The translations under genes were made by a program, and so were the position numbers. A stretch of 64,000 nucleotides of DNA, from NCBI RefSeq assembly GCF_902459765.1, contig NZ_CABPSP010000007.1, forward strand, positions 214,467-278,466, read 5' to 3'. Source of the stretch: Pandoraea anapnoica. GTDB lineage: Bacteria > Pseudomonadota > Gammaproteobacteria > Burkholderiales > Burkholderiaceae. Of this stretch, positions 43,406 through 53,549 are shown one piece after another. Position 1 is the first letter of the stretch; each line of letters starts with the position of its first letter. The notes below the pieces were generated by a model. The model saw only the letters and a program-made list of their open reading frames with translations. It searched no databases and was not told the origin of the DNA.

Positions 43406-44299
43406 TCAGCGGCTTCGCCAGCGCAAATGACGTGTCAGCGTGCGCAGGGCGCGTGGGAGCGTCGTCGGTAGCCAGTTCCTAAGGCGGTCGGGCCTGCCTG
43501 TCGACGCGCGGGGTGCGCAGGGTGCGGGTGACGTCGAAGAAGTATCCGGTGCTTCGGTCGAGGGCGCAGTGTCAGCCTCGACGCAAGGCTCGAAGCGATA
43601 ACCGATGCGTGGCACCGTCACGATATGGCGATGCAACCCGAGTGGAATCAGCTTGCGGCGCAGGCGCGAGACCACCTGCATCAGATTGGTGTCGTCCTGA
43701 TCGGGACGCGTCGGCCACAGCATCGCGATCAGCGTACGTTTGTCATGCGCGACGTTGGCGGGCGAGCGCAATGCACACAGCAGGCGGTACTCGATCTGCG
43801 GAATCCGGACGATCACGCCGTGTCGCCGCACCTCGCCGTGCCCGTCGCATGCGACACCGTGCGAGAGCGGCGGTGTGCACGATGCTGATGTCGTGGCATC
43901 GACGACGGTCACACCGTCATCACTGCGGTCTGCGGGCACCGGCGAGGTTTCGCGCGCAGTGTCATCCACCGAATTCGTATCCGAAACAGTCACTGCCACT
44001 GACGAAGGGGCGTCGAAGCGATAGCCGAAGCGCGCCACCGTCACAATGGCGCGTTGCAAGCCGAGCGGGGCGAGCGAGCGTCGCAGGCGGGAGACGAGTT
44101 GCACGAGCGCGGCGTCTTCCATCCACTGCGCGCGTTTGCCCCACAGGGCCGACATCAGCGCATGCTTGTCGAGCGCGGTGCCTGCACGGGCGGCGAGCAG
44201 GACCAACAAACGCTTTTCCTGCTCCGACAGGCGCGCGGCGATGCCGTCGCGTTGTACAAGATTGGTGACGTCGTCCAGATCGAACGGTGACATCGGCAT
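43406..44299 (-). CDS. Regulator with two tandem OmpR/PhoB-type winged helices
   Basis: 297 residues. Domain 1 (about 8-95: LSEQEKRLLVLLAARAGTALDKHALMSALWG .. VQLVSRLRRSLAPLGL .. IVTVARFGYRF) and domain 2 (about 160-235: RIPQIEYRLLCALRSPANVAHDKRTLIAMLWP .. MQVVSRLRRKLIPLGLHRHIVTVPRIGYRF) are two homologous Trans_reg_C modules, probably an internal duplication. There is no receiver or membrane segment. The C-terminus is very basic. It is upstream of the chitinase on the same strand with 95 bases between. CAGGAG precedes the ATG. The double-DNA-binding plan may read direct-repeat operators without dimerising. Confidence 0.75.
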   Translation of the reverse strand: MPMSPFDLDDVTNLVQRDGIAARLSEQEKRLLVLLAARAGTALDKHALMSALWGKRAQWMEDAALVQLVSRLRRSLAPLGLQRAIVTVARFGYRFDAPSSVAVTVSDTNSVDDTARETSPVPADRSDDGVTVVDATTSASCTPPLSHGVACDGHGEVRRHGVIVRIPQIEYRLLCALRSPANVAHDKRTLIAMLWPTRPDQDDTNLMQVVSRLRRKLIPLGLHRHIVTVPRIGYRFEPCVEADTAPSTEAPDTSSTSPAPCAPRASTGRPDRLRNWLPTTLPRALRTLTRHLRWRSR

Positions 44300-44489
44300 G
44301 GGGTGCTCCTGGTATCGAATACGGGAGGCTCACCGTAGCGACGGGCGCTCACCTGTCACAAGACGACAAGCGCGACATAGCCACCGTCGTTAGGTACATT
44401 GATCGGCGAGATGTGCTCGTCGAGTGCCTAGCCAATGTCACGCGTCACATCGCGAGGTAAGATAGCTGTCATATTTCCTGGATTTCGCC

Positions 44490-45344
44490 ATGCTCGAACT
44501 CATTTCCGAACACCGCTGCTTTGGTGGCGTGCAGCGCTTCTATCGCCACACTTCGTCCGTGATCGGTCTGCCGATGCGTTTTTCGGTGTTTGTGCCGCCG
44601 CAAGCGCGTGACGGACGCGCCGTGCCCGCGCTCTTCTATCTCGCGGGCCTCACGTGTACGGAAGAAACGTTCATGATCAAGGGCGGCGCGCAGTGGCTGG
44701 CCGCAGAACACGGGGTGGCCCTCATCACCCCTGACACCAGTCCGCGAGGTGCAGGCGTGCCCGGCGAGACCGACGCGTGGGATTTTGGCGTCGGCGCTGG
44801 CTTCTATCTCGACGCTACGCAAGACCCATGGTCGAAGCACTACCGGATGTACAGCTATATCGTCGACGAACTGTACGGCCTCGTCACGCAGTCGCTACCT
44901 ATCGACGCCGAACGTATCGGCATCTTCGGTCACTCGATGGGTGGTCATGGCGCGCTGACGCTGGCGCTTCGCAACCCCGGCAAGTTCCGTTCAGTGTCGG
45001 CGTTCGCACCGATCGCCGCGCCGATGCATTGCCCGTGGGGCGAAAAAGCGTTCACCGGCTATCTGGGGATGGACCGTGAGACGTGGCGTCAGTACGATGC
45101 CAGCGAACTGATCTTGAAGGCGGGAACGGCGGTGTTTCCGGGCGGCATTCTGATCGATCAGGGCCTGAACGATCAATTCCTTGAAGCGCAGTTGCATCCG
45201 GACATCTTCGAGCGCGCCTGCCAGAAGGCGGGGCAGCCGTTGAATCTGCGCCGTCACAACGGCTACGATCACGGCTACTACTTCATCCAGACGTTCATGG
45301 CAGATCATCTGTCGCATCACGCCGAGCATCTGCGCGCGTACTGA
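44490..45344 (+). CDS. fghA: S-formylglutathione hydrolase
   Basis: 284 residues, full length. Alpha/beta hydrolase that splits S-formylglutathione to formate and glutathione in formaldehyde detoxification. Motifs: ALFYLAGLTCTEETF, GEKAFTGYLG, nucleophile GHSMGGHGAL, and DQGLNDQFLEAQLHP with the C-terminal HNGYDHGYYFIQTFM. No alcohol dehydrogenase (frmA/adhC) adjoins it. Confidence 0.93.
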   Translation: MLELISEHRCFGGVQRFYRHTSSVIGLPMRFSVFVPPQARDGRAVPALFYLAGLTCTEETFMIKGGAQWLAAEHGVALITPDTSPRGAGVPGETDAWDFGVGAGFYLDATQDPWSKHYRMYSYIVDELYGLVTQSLPIDAERIGIFGHSMGGHGALTLALRNPGKFRSVSAFAPIAAPMHCPWGEKAFTGYLGMDRETWRQYDASELILKAGTAVFPGGILIDQGLNDQFLEAQLHPDIFERACQKAGQPLNLRRHNGYDHGYYFIQTFMADHLSHHAEHLRAY

Positions 45345-45376
45345 TCCGCCGTCTTCCTATCAATCGTACTGCGACG

Positions 45377-46234
45377 TCACACCGCCCGCGCTTCGTAATG
45401 GCGCGGCGGCGTGACGATCTCGTCCTGCGCGCGCACGATCTCCAGTTCGTATCGTCCCGCGAGGTGCGTGACGGACAGCACCGCATCGACGGCCGCGAGC
45501 GTATGTTCGAACGCCGCCCGCACCGTATCGCCCTTGAGCAAGCGCGCGAGAAATACACCTGACGTCAGATCGCCGACACCGACCGGGTGACGAGAGAAAG
45601 GGTAGAGCGGGCGCGAACCGTGCCACGCTTCGTCGCGCGTCACCACCAGCATGTCGAAGCGATCCGCAGACTTGCCGGTGTACTCCAAATGCTTGACGAG
45701 CACCATCTTCGGTCCGCGCGCGAGCAGGGCGCGACAGGCGGCGACGGCGTCGTCGAACGAATCGATGGGATGTTGCGAGAGCTTTTCGAGTTCGAGATGG
45801 TTGGGCGTCATGATGTCCGCGATCTCGGGCATATGCTCGACCAGATACTGCTCGATGCCCGGCTTGACCTGACAGCCTTTCTCCGGATGGCCCATTACCG
45901 GGTCGCAAAGATAAATCGCGGCCGGATTGGCCTGCTTGACGCGTTGCACGGCTGCGCGCACGAAGCCCGCCTGTTCCGGCGCGCCGAGATAGCCTGAGAG
46001 CACGGCGTCGCAGTTACCCAGTTCGCCGATGTCCGCGATGCCGTCGACGAGTCGCAGGATCTCGTCGCTCGGCAATGCCTGTCCCGTCCACTTGCCGTAT
46101 TGCGTGTGGTTCGAGAACTGCACAGTGTTGATCGGCCAGACGTTCACGCCGAGACGTCGCATAGGAAACTCCGCGGCGCTGTTGCCTGCGTGGCCGAACA
46201 CGACGTGGGACTGGATGCTGAGGACGTTTTTCAT
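45377..46234 (-). CDS. pdxY: Pyridoxal kinase
   Basis: 285 residues from ATG 46234. Ribokinase-fold enzyme of the B6 salvage pathway that phosphorylates pyridoxal. Motifs: [56 protein letters not shown] and [18 protein letters not shown] with the GxGD catalytic loop. Length standard. Convergent with fghA, 32 bases apart. Confidence 0.93.
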   Translation of the reverse strand: MKNVLSIQSHVVFGHAGNSAAEFPMRRLGVNVWPINTVQFSNHTQYGKWTGQALPSDEILRLVDGIADIGELGNCDAVLSGYLGAPEQAGFVRAAVQRVKQANPAAIYLCDPVMGHPEKGCQVKPGIEQYLVEHMPEIADIMTPNHLELEKLSQHPIDSFDDAVAACRALLARGPKMVLVKHLEYTGKSADRFDMLVVTRDEAWHGSRPLYPFSRHPVGVGDLTSGVFLARLLKGDTVRAAFEHTLAAVDAVLSVTHLAGRYELEIVRAQDEIVTPPRHYEARAV

Positions 46235-46493
46235 GTTGGGGGGACGGAAAGCGGGGGGGGCGCTCGAAGCGTAGCGCACAGAGTACGACAACAATACCCG
46301 GAAACTACGCAGAATGGACAACGCCCGCAAGCGGCACGTCCCGAGTCAGGAAAACCGGGGACGTGGGCATTGCGGGCGAGGTTTAAACGTTGGCAAGTGT
46401 TGCGCAGTCGAGTCCGCAACTAGCGGTGGATGCGCGGCGCGAGGCCATCACACCTGCCGTCGGCGCGGCGGTCGACGCTTGGCGTCGAACTGA

Positions 46494-48590
46494 TTACTTC
46501 TTCGACGTCATGACGGCCTCGGCGACGTTCTTCGGGGCTTCGGCGTAGTGCTTGAACTCCATCGTGTACGTGGCGCGTCCTTGTGTGAGCGAGCGCAGCG
46601 ACGTCGAGTAGCCGAACATCTCGGAGAGCGGCACTTCCGCGCGCACGATCTTTCCGCCGCCCACGATGTCGTCCATGCCTTGCATGATGCCGCGACGCCC
46701 GGAGAGGTCGCCCATCACGTTGCCCATGAACTCCTCGGGGGTCTCGACTTCCACCGCCATCATCGGTTCGAGCAGCACCGGCTCGGCGCGGCGCATGGCT
46801 TCCTTGAAAGCCATCGAACCGGCCATGCGGAACGCGTTTTCGTTCGAGTCGACGTCGTGGTACGAGCCGAACGTCAGCGTGACCTTCACGTTCACGACCG
46901 GATAGCCAGCGACGACACCGTTGTTGAGCGTTTCGCGAATACCCTTGTCCACCGCCGGGATGTACTCGCGCGGCACCACGCCACCCTTGATGGCGTCGAC
47001 GAATTCGTACGGATGTTCCTTATCCGGTTCGAGCGTGATGACCACGTCGCCGTACTGGCCACGTCCGCCCGACTGCTTGACGAACTTACCCTGCACGTCC
47101 TCGACTTTCTTGCGGACGGTTTCGCGATACGCGACCTGCGGTTTACCGACGGTCGCCTCCACGCCGAACTCGCGGCGCATGCGGTCGACCAGAATTTCCA
47201 GGTGCAGCTCGCCCATGCCGGAGATGATTGTCTGGCCCGATTCTTCGTCGGTCTGTACGCGGAACGACGGATCTTCCTGCGCCAGACGATTGAGCGCGAG
47301 GCCCATCTTCTCCTGGTCGGCCTTGGTCTTCGGCTCGACCGCCTGCGAGATCACCGGCTCCGGAAACTCCATCTTTTCCAGAATGATGATGTGGTTCGGA
47401 TCGCACAGCGTATCGCCGGTCGTCGCTTCCTTCAGGCCCACGGCGGCGGCGATGTCGCCCGCACGCACTTCCTTGAGTTCCTGACGCGTGTTCGCATGCA
47501 TCTGCAAGATGCGGCCCAGACGTTCCTTCTTGCCCTTGAGCGGGTTAAGCACGGTGCCGCCCGACTCGATGACGCCGGAATACACGCGGAAGAAGATCAA
47601 CTGACCGACGAACGGGTCCGTCATGATCTTGAAGGCGAGTGCCGAGAACGGCTCGTCGTCCGACGGATGCCGTTCGATCTCCTTGTCGTTCTCGTCGTGA
47701 CCGGCGATGGCGGGCACGTCGACCGGCGAGGGCAGGTACTCGATCACGGCGTCGAGCATGGCCTGCACGCCCTTGTTCTTGAAGGCCGTGCCGCACAGCA
47801 TGGGCACGATCTCACCGGCGACCGTGCGCTTGCGCAGCCCGGCCTTGATCTCGTCCTCGGTCAGCGTGTCGCCGCCCAGATACTTTTCGAGCAACGTCTC
47901 ATCGGCTTCGGCGGCAGCCTCGATCATCTTCTCGTGCCACTCTTGCGCGAGATCCTTGAGGTCGTCGGGAATATCGATGTACTCGAACTTCACACCTTTC
48001 GATTCTTCGTCCCAGACGATGCCTTTCATCTTCACGAGATCGACGACGCCCTGGAAATGATCTTCGGCGCCGATGGGGATCTGCAGCGGCACGGCATTGC
48101 CACGCAGACGTTCGTGAATCTGCTTGTGCACGCGAAAGAAGTCGGCGCCCACGCGGTCCATCTTGTTGACGAACGCGATGCGCGGCACCTTGTACTTGTT
48201 GGCCTGACGCCAGACGGTTTCCGACTGTGGCTGCACGCCGCCGACCGAGTCGTAGACCATGCAGGCACCATCGAGCACACGCATCGAGCGCTCGACTTCA
48301 ATGGTGAAGTCGACGTGTCCCGGTGTGTCGATGATGTTGATGCGGTGTTCGGGAAAGTTGCCGGCCATGCCGCGCCAGAAGCAGGTCGTCGCGGCGGACG
48401 TGATCGTGATGCCGCGCTCTTGTTCCTGCTCCATCCAGTCCATCGTGGCAGCGCCTTCGTGGACTTCGCCCAGCTTGTGATTGACGCCCGTGTAGAACAG
48501 GATCCGCTCGGTCGTCGTTGTCTTGCCAGCGTCGATGTGAGCGCTGATGCCGATATTCCGGTAGCGCTCGATGGGGGTCTTTCGGGCCAC
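46494..48590 (-). CDS. fusA: Translation elongation factor G (EF-G), stand-alone copy
   Basis: 698 residues from a GTG at 48590 with AGAGGTG five bases upstream; the sequence then reads [22 protein letters not shown], the canonical N-terminus. GTPase motifs [22 protein letters not shown] and NKMDR. All five domains to [23 protein letters not shown] are present. GTP-driven translocation of tRNA on the ribosome. It is not in a str operon (no rpsL, rpsG or tuf), so it is probably a second EF-G copy; Burkholderiaceae commonly have two. Confidence 0.95.
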   Translation of the reverse strand: MARKTPIERYRNIGISAHIDAGKTTTTERILFYTGVNHKLGEVHEGAATMDWMEQEQERGITITSAATTCFWRGMAGNFPEHRINIIDTPGHVDFTIEVERSMRVLDGACMVYDSVGGVQPQSETVWRQANKYKVPRIAFVNKMDRVGADFFRVHKQIHERLRGNAVPLQIPIGAEDHFQGVVDLVKMKGIVWDEESKGVKFEYIDIPDDLKDLAQEWHEKMIEAAAEADETLLEKYLGGDTLTEDEIKAGLRKRTVAGEIVPMLCGTAFKNKGVQAMLDAVIEYLPSPVDVPAIAGHDENDKEIERHPSDDEPFSALAFKIMTDPFVGQLIFFRVYSGVIESGGTVLNPLKGKKERLGRILQMHANTRQELKEVRAGDIAAAVGLKEATTGDTLCDPNHIIILEKMEFPEPVISQAVEPKTKADQEKMGLALNRLAQEDPSFRVQTDEESGQTIISGMGELHLEILVDRMRREFGVEATVGKPQVAYRETVRKKVEDVQGKFVKQSGGRGQYGDVVITLEPDKEHPYEFVDAIKGGVVPREYIPAVDKGIRETLNNGVVAGYPVVNVKVTLTFGSYHDVDSNENAFRMAGSMAFKEAMRRAEPVLLEPMMAVEVETPEEFMGNVMGDLSGRRGIMQGMDDIVGGGKIVRAEVPLSEMFGYSTSLRSLTQGRATYTMEFKHYAEAPKNVAEAVMTSKK

Positions 48591-48746
48591 AGTGCACCTC
48601 TTTTCAGACGGTGAGGAAAAGGAACGGGAGCAGCCATCATACTCCAATGTCCCGATACCTCGCTGACGCTCACTTCGTCCGCAAGTCCAGCGCAGACGGG
48701 GCTTTGCGGCGAGGGCGCGGCCATGCGTCGCACGGTGCACGAGCGC

Positions 48747-48783
48747 AAAAAAAGCAAAGCCCCGGCGCGCAGGCCGGGGCTTT
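48747..48783 (-). terminator. Terminator of the chemoreceptor gene
   Basis: Perfect 11-base stem AAAGCCCCGGC/GCCGGGGCTTT, followed on the minus strand by GCTTTTTTT. Confidence 0.9.
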
Positions 48784-48852
48784 GGCGTTGTTGGCCAGGT
48801 TGACGTCTAGGCGACCGCTAATGCGGCAAGGCTTGCCGCAGAGAGCACGACA

Positions 48853-50499
48853 TCAGGCCACCTGGCGTTCACGCGAAAATGCCAGCACGGCACCGCGCGG
48901 GCCATTGGACGCGATGCCAGCACCGTCGTCGTAACCGACGTTTGCCGTGTCGCCACCCGGCAGACGAAAGACCGCCACGGCCTCACGCAGATTGCGCGCC
49001 TGATCTTCGAGCGAGCCAGCGGCCGCCGTCGCTTCTTCGACCAGTGCGGCATTTTGCTGCGTGACCTGATCCATCTGCATCACGGCCGTGTTGACCTGCT
49101 CGATACCGCCCGACTGTTCGCTCGATGCAGCCGAGATTTCGCCCATGATGTCCGTCACGCGCTGCACAGCCTGCACGATTTCCGTCATCGTGCGGCCTGC
49201 ATCGCGCACTTGCGACGAGCCATCCTCGACTTTGCCCACGGATGTCTCGATGAGCGACTTGATCTCCTTGGCCGCCGCAGCGCTGCGTTGGGCGAGGGTG
49301 CGCACTTCACCTGCGACGACGGCGAAACCGCGTCCCTGTTCACCGGCGCGCGCTGCTTCGACGGCCGCATTCAGCGCGAGGATGTTGGTCTGGAAAGCGA
49401 TGCCGTCGATCACACCGATGATGTCGTTGATCTTCGTCGAGCTGGCCGCGATTTCTTGCATCGAGCTTACGGCACGTTCGACCACGCGGCCGCCTTCACT
49501 CGCGATCTCCGAAGCGTTCGCCGCGAGTTGGCTCGCCTGACGCGCATTGTCGGCGTTCTGTTTGACGGTGGCCGTCAACTGCTCCATGGACGACGCCGTT
49601 TCTTCGAGCGACGCGGCCTGCTCCTCCGTGCGCGACGAAAGGTCGGTGTTACCCGCCAGCAGTTCGCCCGAGGCCGAGGCGATGGCGGCGGTGCCGCTGC
49701 GCACACGTCGCACGATCTGATCGAGGCTTTCGTTCATGTGCTTGAGGGCCGCCATCAGTTGACCGGTTTCGTCGCGGCTGGTGACTTCGATGCGGCTCGT
49801 CAGATCGCCTTGCGCGACGCGCTCGGCCACTTCGACGGCGCGTGCGATCGGACGCGTGATGCTGCGCGTGACCGAGTACGCTGCGCCGATGCCGACGACT
49901 GCGGCGACCGCGCCGAGCGCAACCAGCAGCCATTTGGCGAAGGCGATGTCGGCAGCCGTGGTGGCACCCGTTTCGTCCACGATCTTCTGTTGCAATGTGA
50001 CGAGATCGGCGGCTTCGGTCTGCATGGCGTCGAGCGCGGGCAGCGCTTCGCGTTCAACGAGACCGATGGCGTCTGCGCGCTGGTCGGCATTCAGGTCGGC
50101 GATGACCTTGTTGCGCGACGCCTGGAATGCATCATTGTGCTTACGCAGACTCGTGATCAATTCCTTGCCGCGCCCCGACGTCACATATTTGTCGAGTACC
50201 TCCTGCGCCGCAGCAATGCGGCCTAGATTGGCGTCGATGCGTTCGTTGAAGGTTTTACGTTGCGCAGGATCCTGCGCGGTGGCGACTTCGAGCATGCGCC
50301 GGGCGTTGCCGCGCACCATGGCGTCGATACTGTGCGCGGCGTCGGCTTTCGCCCACGCGCGGGTGAGCAACTCTTCGTTGGAGCGTTCGATGGCGATGAA
50401 GCGCACCAGCGCAATGACCAGCATGGTCAGCAGCAGCAACAGCAGGGTGCCGAAGCCAATGGCCAGCCGGGTTCGGATCTTGAGGTCGGCGATTCGCAT
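48853..50499 (-). CDS. Methyl-accepting chemotaxis protein
   Basis: 548 residues from ATG 50499 (AAGGAG upstream). Transmembrane helix 1 (about 10-30, [21 protein letters not shown]), a periplasmic four-helix-bundle sensor (about 35-190), helix 2 ([21 protein letters not shown]), HAMP ([22 protein letters not shown]) and the cytoplasmic signalling domain with its hairpin tip [44 protein letters not shown] in overlapping blocks. It signals to CheA/CheW. No C-terminal NWETF-type CheR tether. The ligand is unknown. Confidence 0.93.
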   Translation of the reverse strand: MRIADLKIRTRLAIGFGTLLLLLLTMLVIALVRFIAIERSNEELLTRAWAKADAAHSIDAMVRGNARRMLEVATAQDPAQRKTFNERIDANLGRIAAAQEVLDKYVTSGRGKELITSLRKHNDAFQASRNKVIADLNADQRADAIGLVEREALPALDAMQTEAADLVTLQQKIVDETGATTAADIAFAKWLLVALGAVAAVVGIGAAYSVTRSITRPIARAVEVAERVAQGDLTSRIEVTSRDETGQLMAALKHMNESLDQIVRRVRSGTAAIASASGELLAGNTDLSSRTEEQAASLEETASSMEQLTATVKQNADNARQASQLAANASEIASEGGRVVERAVSSMQEIAASSTKINDIIGVIDGIAFQTNILALNAAVEAARAGEQGRGFAVVAGEVRTLAQRSAAAAKEIKSLIETSVGKVEDGSSQVRDAGRTMTEIVQAVQRVTDIMGEISAASSEQSGGIEQVNTAVMQMDQVTQQNAALVEEATAAAGSLEDQARNLREAVAVFRLPGGDTANVGYDDGAGIASNGPRGAVLAFSRERQVA

Positions 50500-50904
50500 A
50501 GGGAGAGACTCCTTGTAGTGATTGGATGCCAGGACAACACGGGTGACGTGTAACTGTCGGCGTTTTCGAGGAGTGGTCGCCGGTCGGCTGCGTAAAAGCA
50601 TCGGTACCCGGATCAGGCGCGACGCGACGCAGCTCACGCGCCGGGAGCGACACGTGTGACATGTCCGGCGACGCGTGACGGGGGGATTCGATGAAGCCAG
50701 TCCGTCTGATTTCGTATACGACCGGAAATATGCGAACTGAAGGCTACTTTTAGCGCGAAGGGGTAAACGACGAGTTGAGCAAAAAATCGGGACGTGCGGC
50801 GCGCGACGCACGCGATGTTGTCGAACGCAACGATTCAGGCGGCTTGATGCGATGTGGCCGCCGAATTCGTGCGCTTCGGCTCAACTGCGTGCGAGTTAGA
50901 GCAA
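50500..50904. other. Intergenic region upstream of the chemoreceptor
   Basis: About 400 bases with no convincing gene. It contains the chemoreceptor promoter region and the 3' flank of the BNR-repeat gene. Confidence 0.4.
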
Positions 50905-52011
50905 TCAGACAAAACGTACGGCATAGATCGGCGGTAAGTGTGCCGACAGCGATTGCCATTGTTCGCCCGCGTTGTCGCTGATCCATAGCGCGCCGGTGGT
51001 CGAACCCATCGCGAGCGTGCGGCCGGTGGCGTCGATATCGAGTCCGTGCCGGTAAATGAGATCGTAGGAGGGTGTCTCGGGCAAACCGTGCGAGAGCGCG
51101 GTGAACGACTCGCCGCCATCGCGCGTACGTGTGACGACGAGACGTGCGTCGACGGGAATGCGGCACGCGTCGCGTTGCGCGGGGGCAAACCACGCGACAT
51201 CGGGGTCATGGGGATCGACCACTACCGCGAAGCCGAAACTCGACGGTGCGGCCTGAATGCGTCGCCAGGTCGCGCCGTAGTCGAGTGTGCGGAAAATGCC
51301 GTTGTGATGCTGGGCCCACAACGCGTTGGGGGCGTCGCGACACTGCACGAGGCGGTGAACGTCCTGTGCGTTCGGATCGAGACGTCGCTCGGGTGGCATG
51401 TAGTCGGCTTCCATGCCCGAGGCGGCGAGCGCCCATGTCTGACCATCGTCGCGCGTGCGCCAGACACCGCCGGTCGACACGGCGACCATCACCTGTCGGC
51501 TGTCGTGCGGATCGATGCAGATCGAATGGATGCCCGCGTGATCGTAGCCGCCGCCCATCCATTCGGCACGTTCCGGTCGATCCCACAAACTCTCGATCAG
51601 TTGCCAGCTTTGCCCGTGATCGCCGGAGCGAAACAGGCCGCCGGGAATGGTGCCCGCCCACAGCACGCCGGGCGCGTCGGAGCCTGCCGCTTCGAGGGAC
51701 CAGAGAAGCGCCACCGAGGGCGCTTGTGCCGCTGATGCGGCGGACTCGGGCGCTTGCGCGAACGCGGGCGGTGCAAGTTCCGACCACGTGCTTGCGTCAC
51801 GCGCGCGGCGCCACAGCTTCACGCCGAAGTGACCGAGGTTGAGCGCCGCGTAGTCGCTGCCGTCGCGGGCGTCGTGCAACACCATGCTGACCGGCTCGCC
51901 AGGAAAGTCCGGGGTGCTCGACGTCAATCGCCATTCAACGCCGTCGCGCTGCCATGTGAACAAACCCTTTCGTGTAGCGACCAGAAGGGTCGCGCCAATG
52001 ACATGTTCCAT
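50905..52011 (-). CDS. BNR/sialidase-type beta-propeller protein
   Basis: 368 residues from ATG 52011 with AGGAGAGA. Repeated Asp-box/BNR units are visible: SGDHGQSW, TRDDGQTW, LDYGATW, TRDGGESF and SDNAGEQW. These are typical of sialidase-like and photosystem-stability-like beta-propellers. No signal peptide, so probably cytoplasmic. Catalytic sialidase residues are not evident; the safe call is a beta-propeller of unknown substrate. It is encoded 11 bases after the MoaD/ThiS-like gene, on the same strand. Confidence 0.8.
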   Translation of the reverse strand: MEHVIGATLLVATRKGLFTWQRDGVEWRLTSSTPDFPGEPVSMVLHDARDGSDYAALNLGHFGVKLWRRARDASTWSELAPPAFAQAPESAASAAQAPSVALLWSLEAAGSDAPGVLWAGTIPGGLFRSGDHGQSWQLIESLWDRPERAEWMGGGYDHAGIHSICIDPHDSRQVMVAVSTGGVWRTRDDGQTWALAASGMEADYMPPERRLDPNAQDVHRLVQCRDAPNALWAQHHNGIFRTLDYGATWRRIQAAPSSFGFAVVVDPHDPDVAWFAPAQRDACRIPVDARLVVTRTRDGGESFTALSHGLPETPSYDLIYRHGLDIDATGRTLAMGSTTGALWISDNAGEQWQSLSAHLPPIYAVRFV

Positions 52012-52022
52012 GTTGTCTCTCC

Positions 52023-52292
52023 TCATCCGCCCGAAAGCGCCTGCGCGACGTAGACGCTGCTCGCGCCGGTCAGTGCATCGCCCAGGGTGCGACGATCGCG
52101 AATCAGCCGACCGTCCACAAAGACGGCGACGTGCGGGCGCAAACGTCCCTGATCGTTGAACAGATAACCGCGCAGCGCCGGGGTTTGCGCCACGCATTGC
52201 GCAAGCGCGTCGTGCACGTTCGCGCCGTCGACGTGTTGCTCGTCGACGGGCACGTGACGTTGGATAGCGGGCGCAAAAGTGACGGTCGCCAT
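52023..52292 (-). CDS. Ubiquitin-fold MoaD/ThiS-like protein
   Basis: 89 residues with the beta-grasp fold pattern VTFAPAIQRHVP, VHDALAQCVAQTPALRGYLFND, HVAVFVDGRLIRDRRTLGDAL and a terminal SGG, the di-glycine that E1-like enzymes adenylate and thiocarboxylate. It could act as a sulfur carrier, but no thiF/moeB, thiG or moaE lies in the window. Transcribed first in a two-gene unit with the BNR protein. Confidence 0.78.
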   Translation of the reverse strand: MATVTFAPAIQRHVPVDEQHVDGANVHDALAQCVAQTPALRGYLFNDQGRLRPHVAVFVDGRLIRDRRTLGDALTGASSVYVAQALSGG

Positions 52293-52701
52293 GTCGGGCT
52301 TGTGGGTGTTTTGTGAGCTGTCGCTCGCTTGTGCGTTGTCTTGCTGCCGATAAGCGCTCGAAAGGTCTGCGTGTGAGGCTGTCCATCGTCGGCAGTGAGA
52401 CTTTCAGTGTAGACAATGAGGATCATCCGCGGCGGCAGCGTCCCGGATTCGTGGTTGGAGTGTTGCGTGTGCGCCGCGCTATGTATGCCAGGAAATAACG
52501 CATGCTGCGGACGAGCGCGATATGCGGGGCGCGATTTGGTGTCCTTTGCATGACGGTCGACGAGTTTCGATGCGCGTGAAGCGTGATCGTAGGGTGCGGC
52601 CTCGCATATCGGACACTCCCCAACCCCATTCACCCCGTTATGTTTCACCATTATCGGAGTGCCCGCGAGCGCGGTGCCCTAACCGAAACCAGGAGGAAAC
52701 A
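52293..52701. other. Divergent intergenic region
   Basis: About 410 bases between the MoaD-like gene and the 132-residue gene. It should hold both promoters, but I could not assign clear boxes. No gene-like frame. Confidence 0.4.
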
Positions 52702-53100
52702 ATGGCGAGAACGAAAGGAAAGGACATCGGGATAGGACGTTGGTCGGATAACGCGGCCAGGCGTCAATGGCGTTTGCACAAGGACGGCGAGCCATCGGCC
52801 AAGGAAGACCCGACGGTGCGGCGTCCGCCCGAACTGGCGAAGTGCGAGGGGCATTTCGTCTGGAGCGTGCGACAAGCGGCCTTCATAGGTCGCGACGACG
52901 ATGCGCGTGACACGCGTGAACCGCGCGATTCGCGGGGCCTGCTCAAAGGCGGCGTGCGTCACTATGCGCCCTGTACGGCGCACGCGAAGCGCTTCGGCAG
53001 CGTGGCGCAAGCGAGGGCGGCGGGAGATACGCTGGTGGGCGACGTCCTGATCATGTACGGCTACGCCGCCAACGGCCCGCTATACATCGTAGGGCGATGA
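52702..53100 (+). CDS. Hypothetical protein, 132 residues
   Basis: ATG 52702 has a perfect AGGAGG eight bases upstream. Sequence: basic N-terminus ARTKGKDIGIGRWSDNAARRQWRLHKDG, then RRPPELAKCEGHFVWSVRQAAFIGRDDD and a C-terminal LIMYGYAANGPLYIVGR. No signal, transmembrane segment or known motif. It is probably a soluble small protein of the host core, close to the prophage boundary. Confidence 0.65.
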   Translation: MARTKGKDIGIGRWSDNAARRQWRLHKDGEPSAKEDPTVRRPPELAKCEGHFVWSVRQAAFIGRDDDARDTREPRDSRGLLKGGVRHYAPCTAHAKRFGSVAQARAAGDTLVGDVLIMYGYAANGPLYIVGR

Positions 53101-53171
53101 CGGTGTAGCCGATTCGGCGCTCGGACTGAGGCAGATTGATTTGGCGGGCTGCTTCGGCGGGTTGCTTTGGA

Positions 53172-53360
53172 TTACTTGCCGAGTTCGTGACCGATCACGC
53201 CGCCGACGACGGCGCCGCCGATGGTCCCGGCGGTGCTGCCGCCGGTGGCTTCGTGACCGATGACGCCGCCTGCCGCTGCGCCACCCAGCGTGCACCCGAT
53301 GATGGACGAACCCATCGCAAGCGCGGTGATGACAACGAGAATCGACTTGGCCATTTTCAT
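53172..53360 (-). CDS. Small glycine-zipper lipoprotein (OsmB-like)
   Basis: 62 residues. Signal sequence KMAKSILVVITALAMGSSIIGC has a plausible lipobox Cys at about 23. A glycine zipper follows (GGAAAGGVIGHEATGGSTAGTIGGAVVGGVIGHELG), typical of OsmB-like outer-membrane-anchored stress lipoproteins. Stand-alone gene. Confidence 0.75.
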   Translation of the reverse strand: MKMAKSILVVITALAMGSSIIGCTLGGAAAGGVIGHEATGGSTAGTIGGAVVGGVIGHELGK

Positions 53361-53549
53361 GATGCGTCTCCTGTAGCAATTGCCGGGCGCGCATCGCGCG
53401 GCAGCATGACCTCAGCTTAGTGCGCGGGTGTTTTGCGTACTATCGGCAGCGACTGAATTGGCTGTAGGAATTGGACGACATGGGGTTGGGCCTCGTCTTT
53501 CCTGTTGCGGACGGTTAGGCTGGGCGCTTCACTTGACAAGGGATTCGGG

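Noticed and set aside
46548-48614. 688-codon frame antisense to fusA
   Set aside because: EF-G is unmistakable on the other strand; the frame is His/Arg/Leu-rich without a fold.
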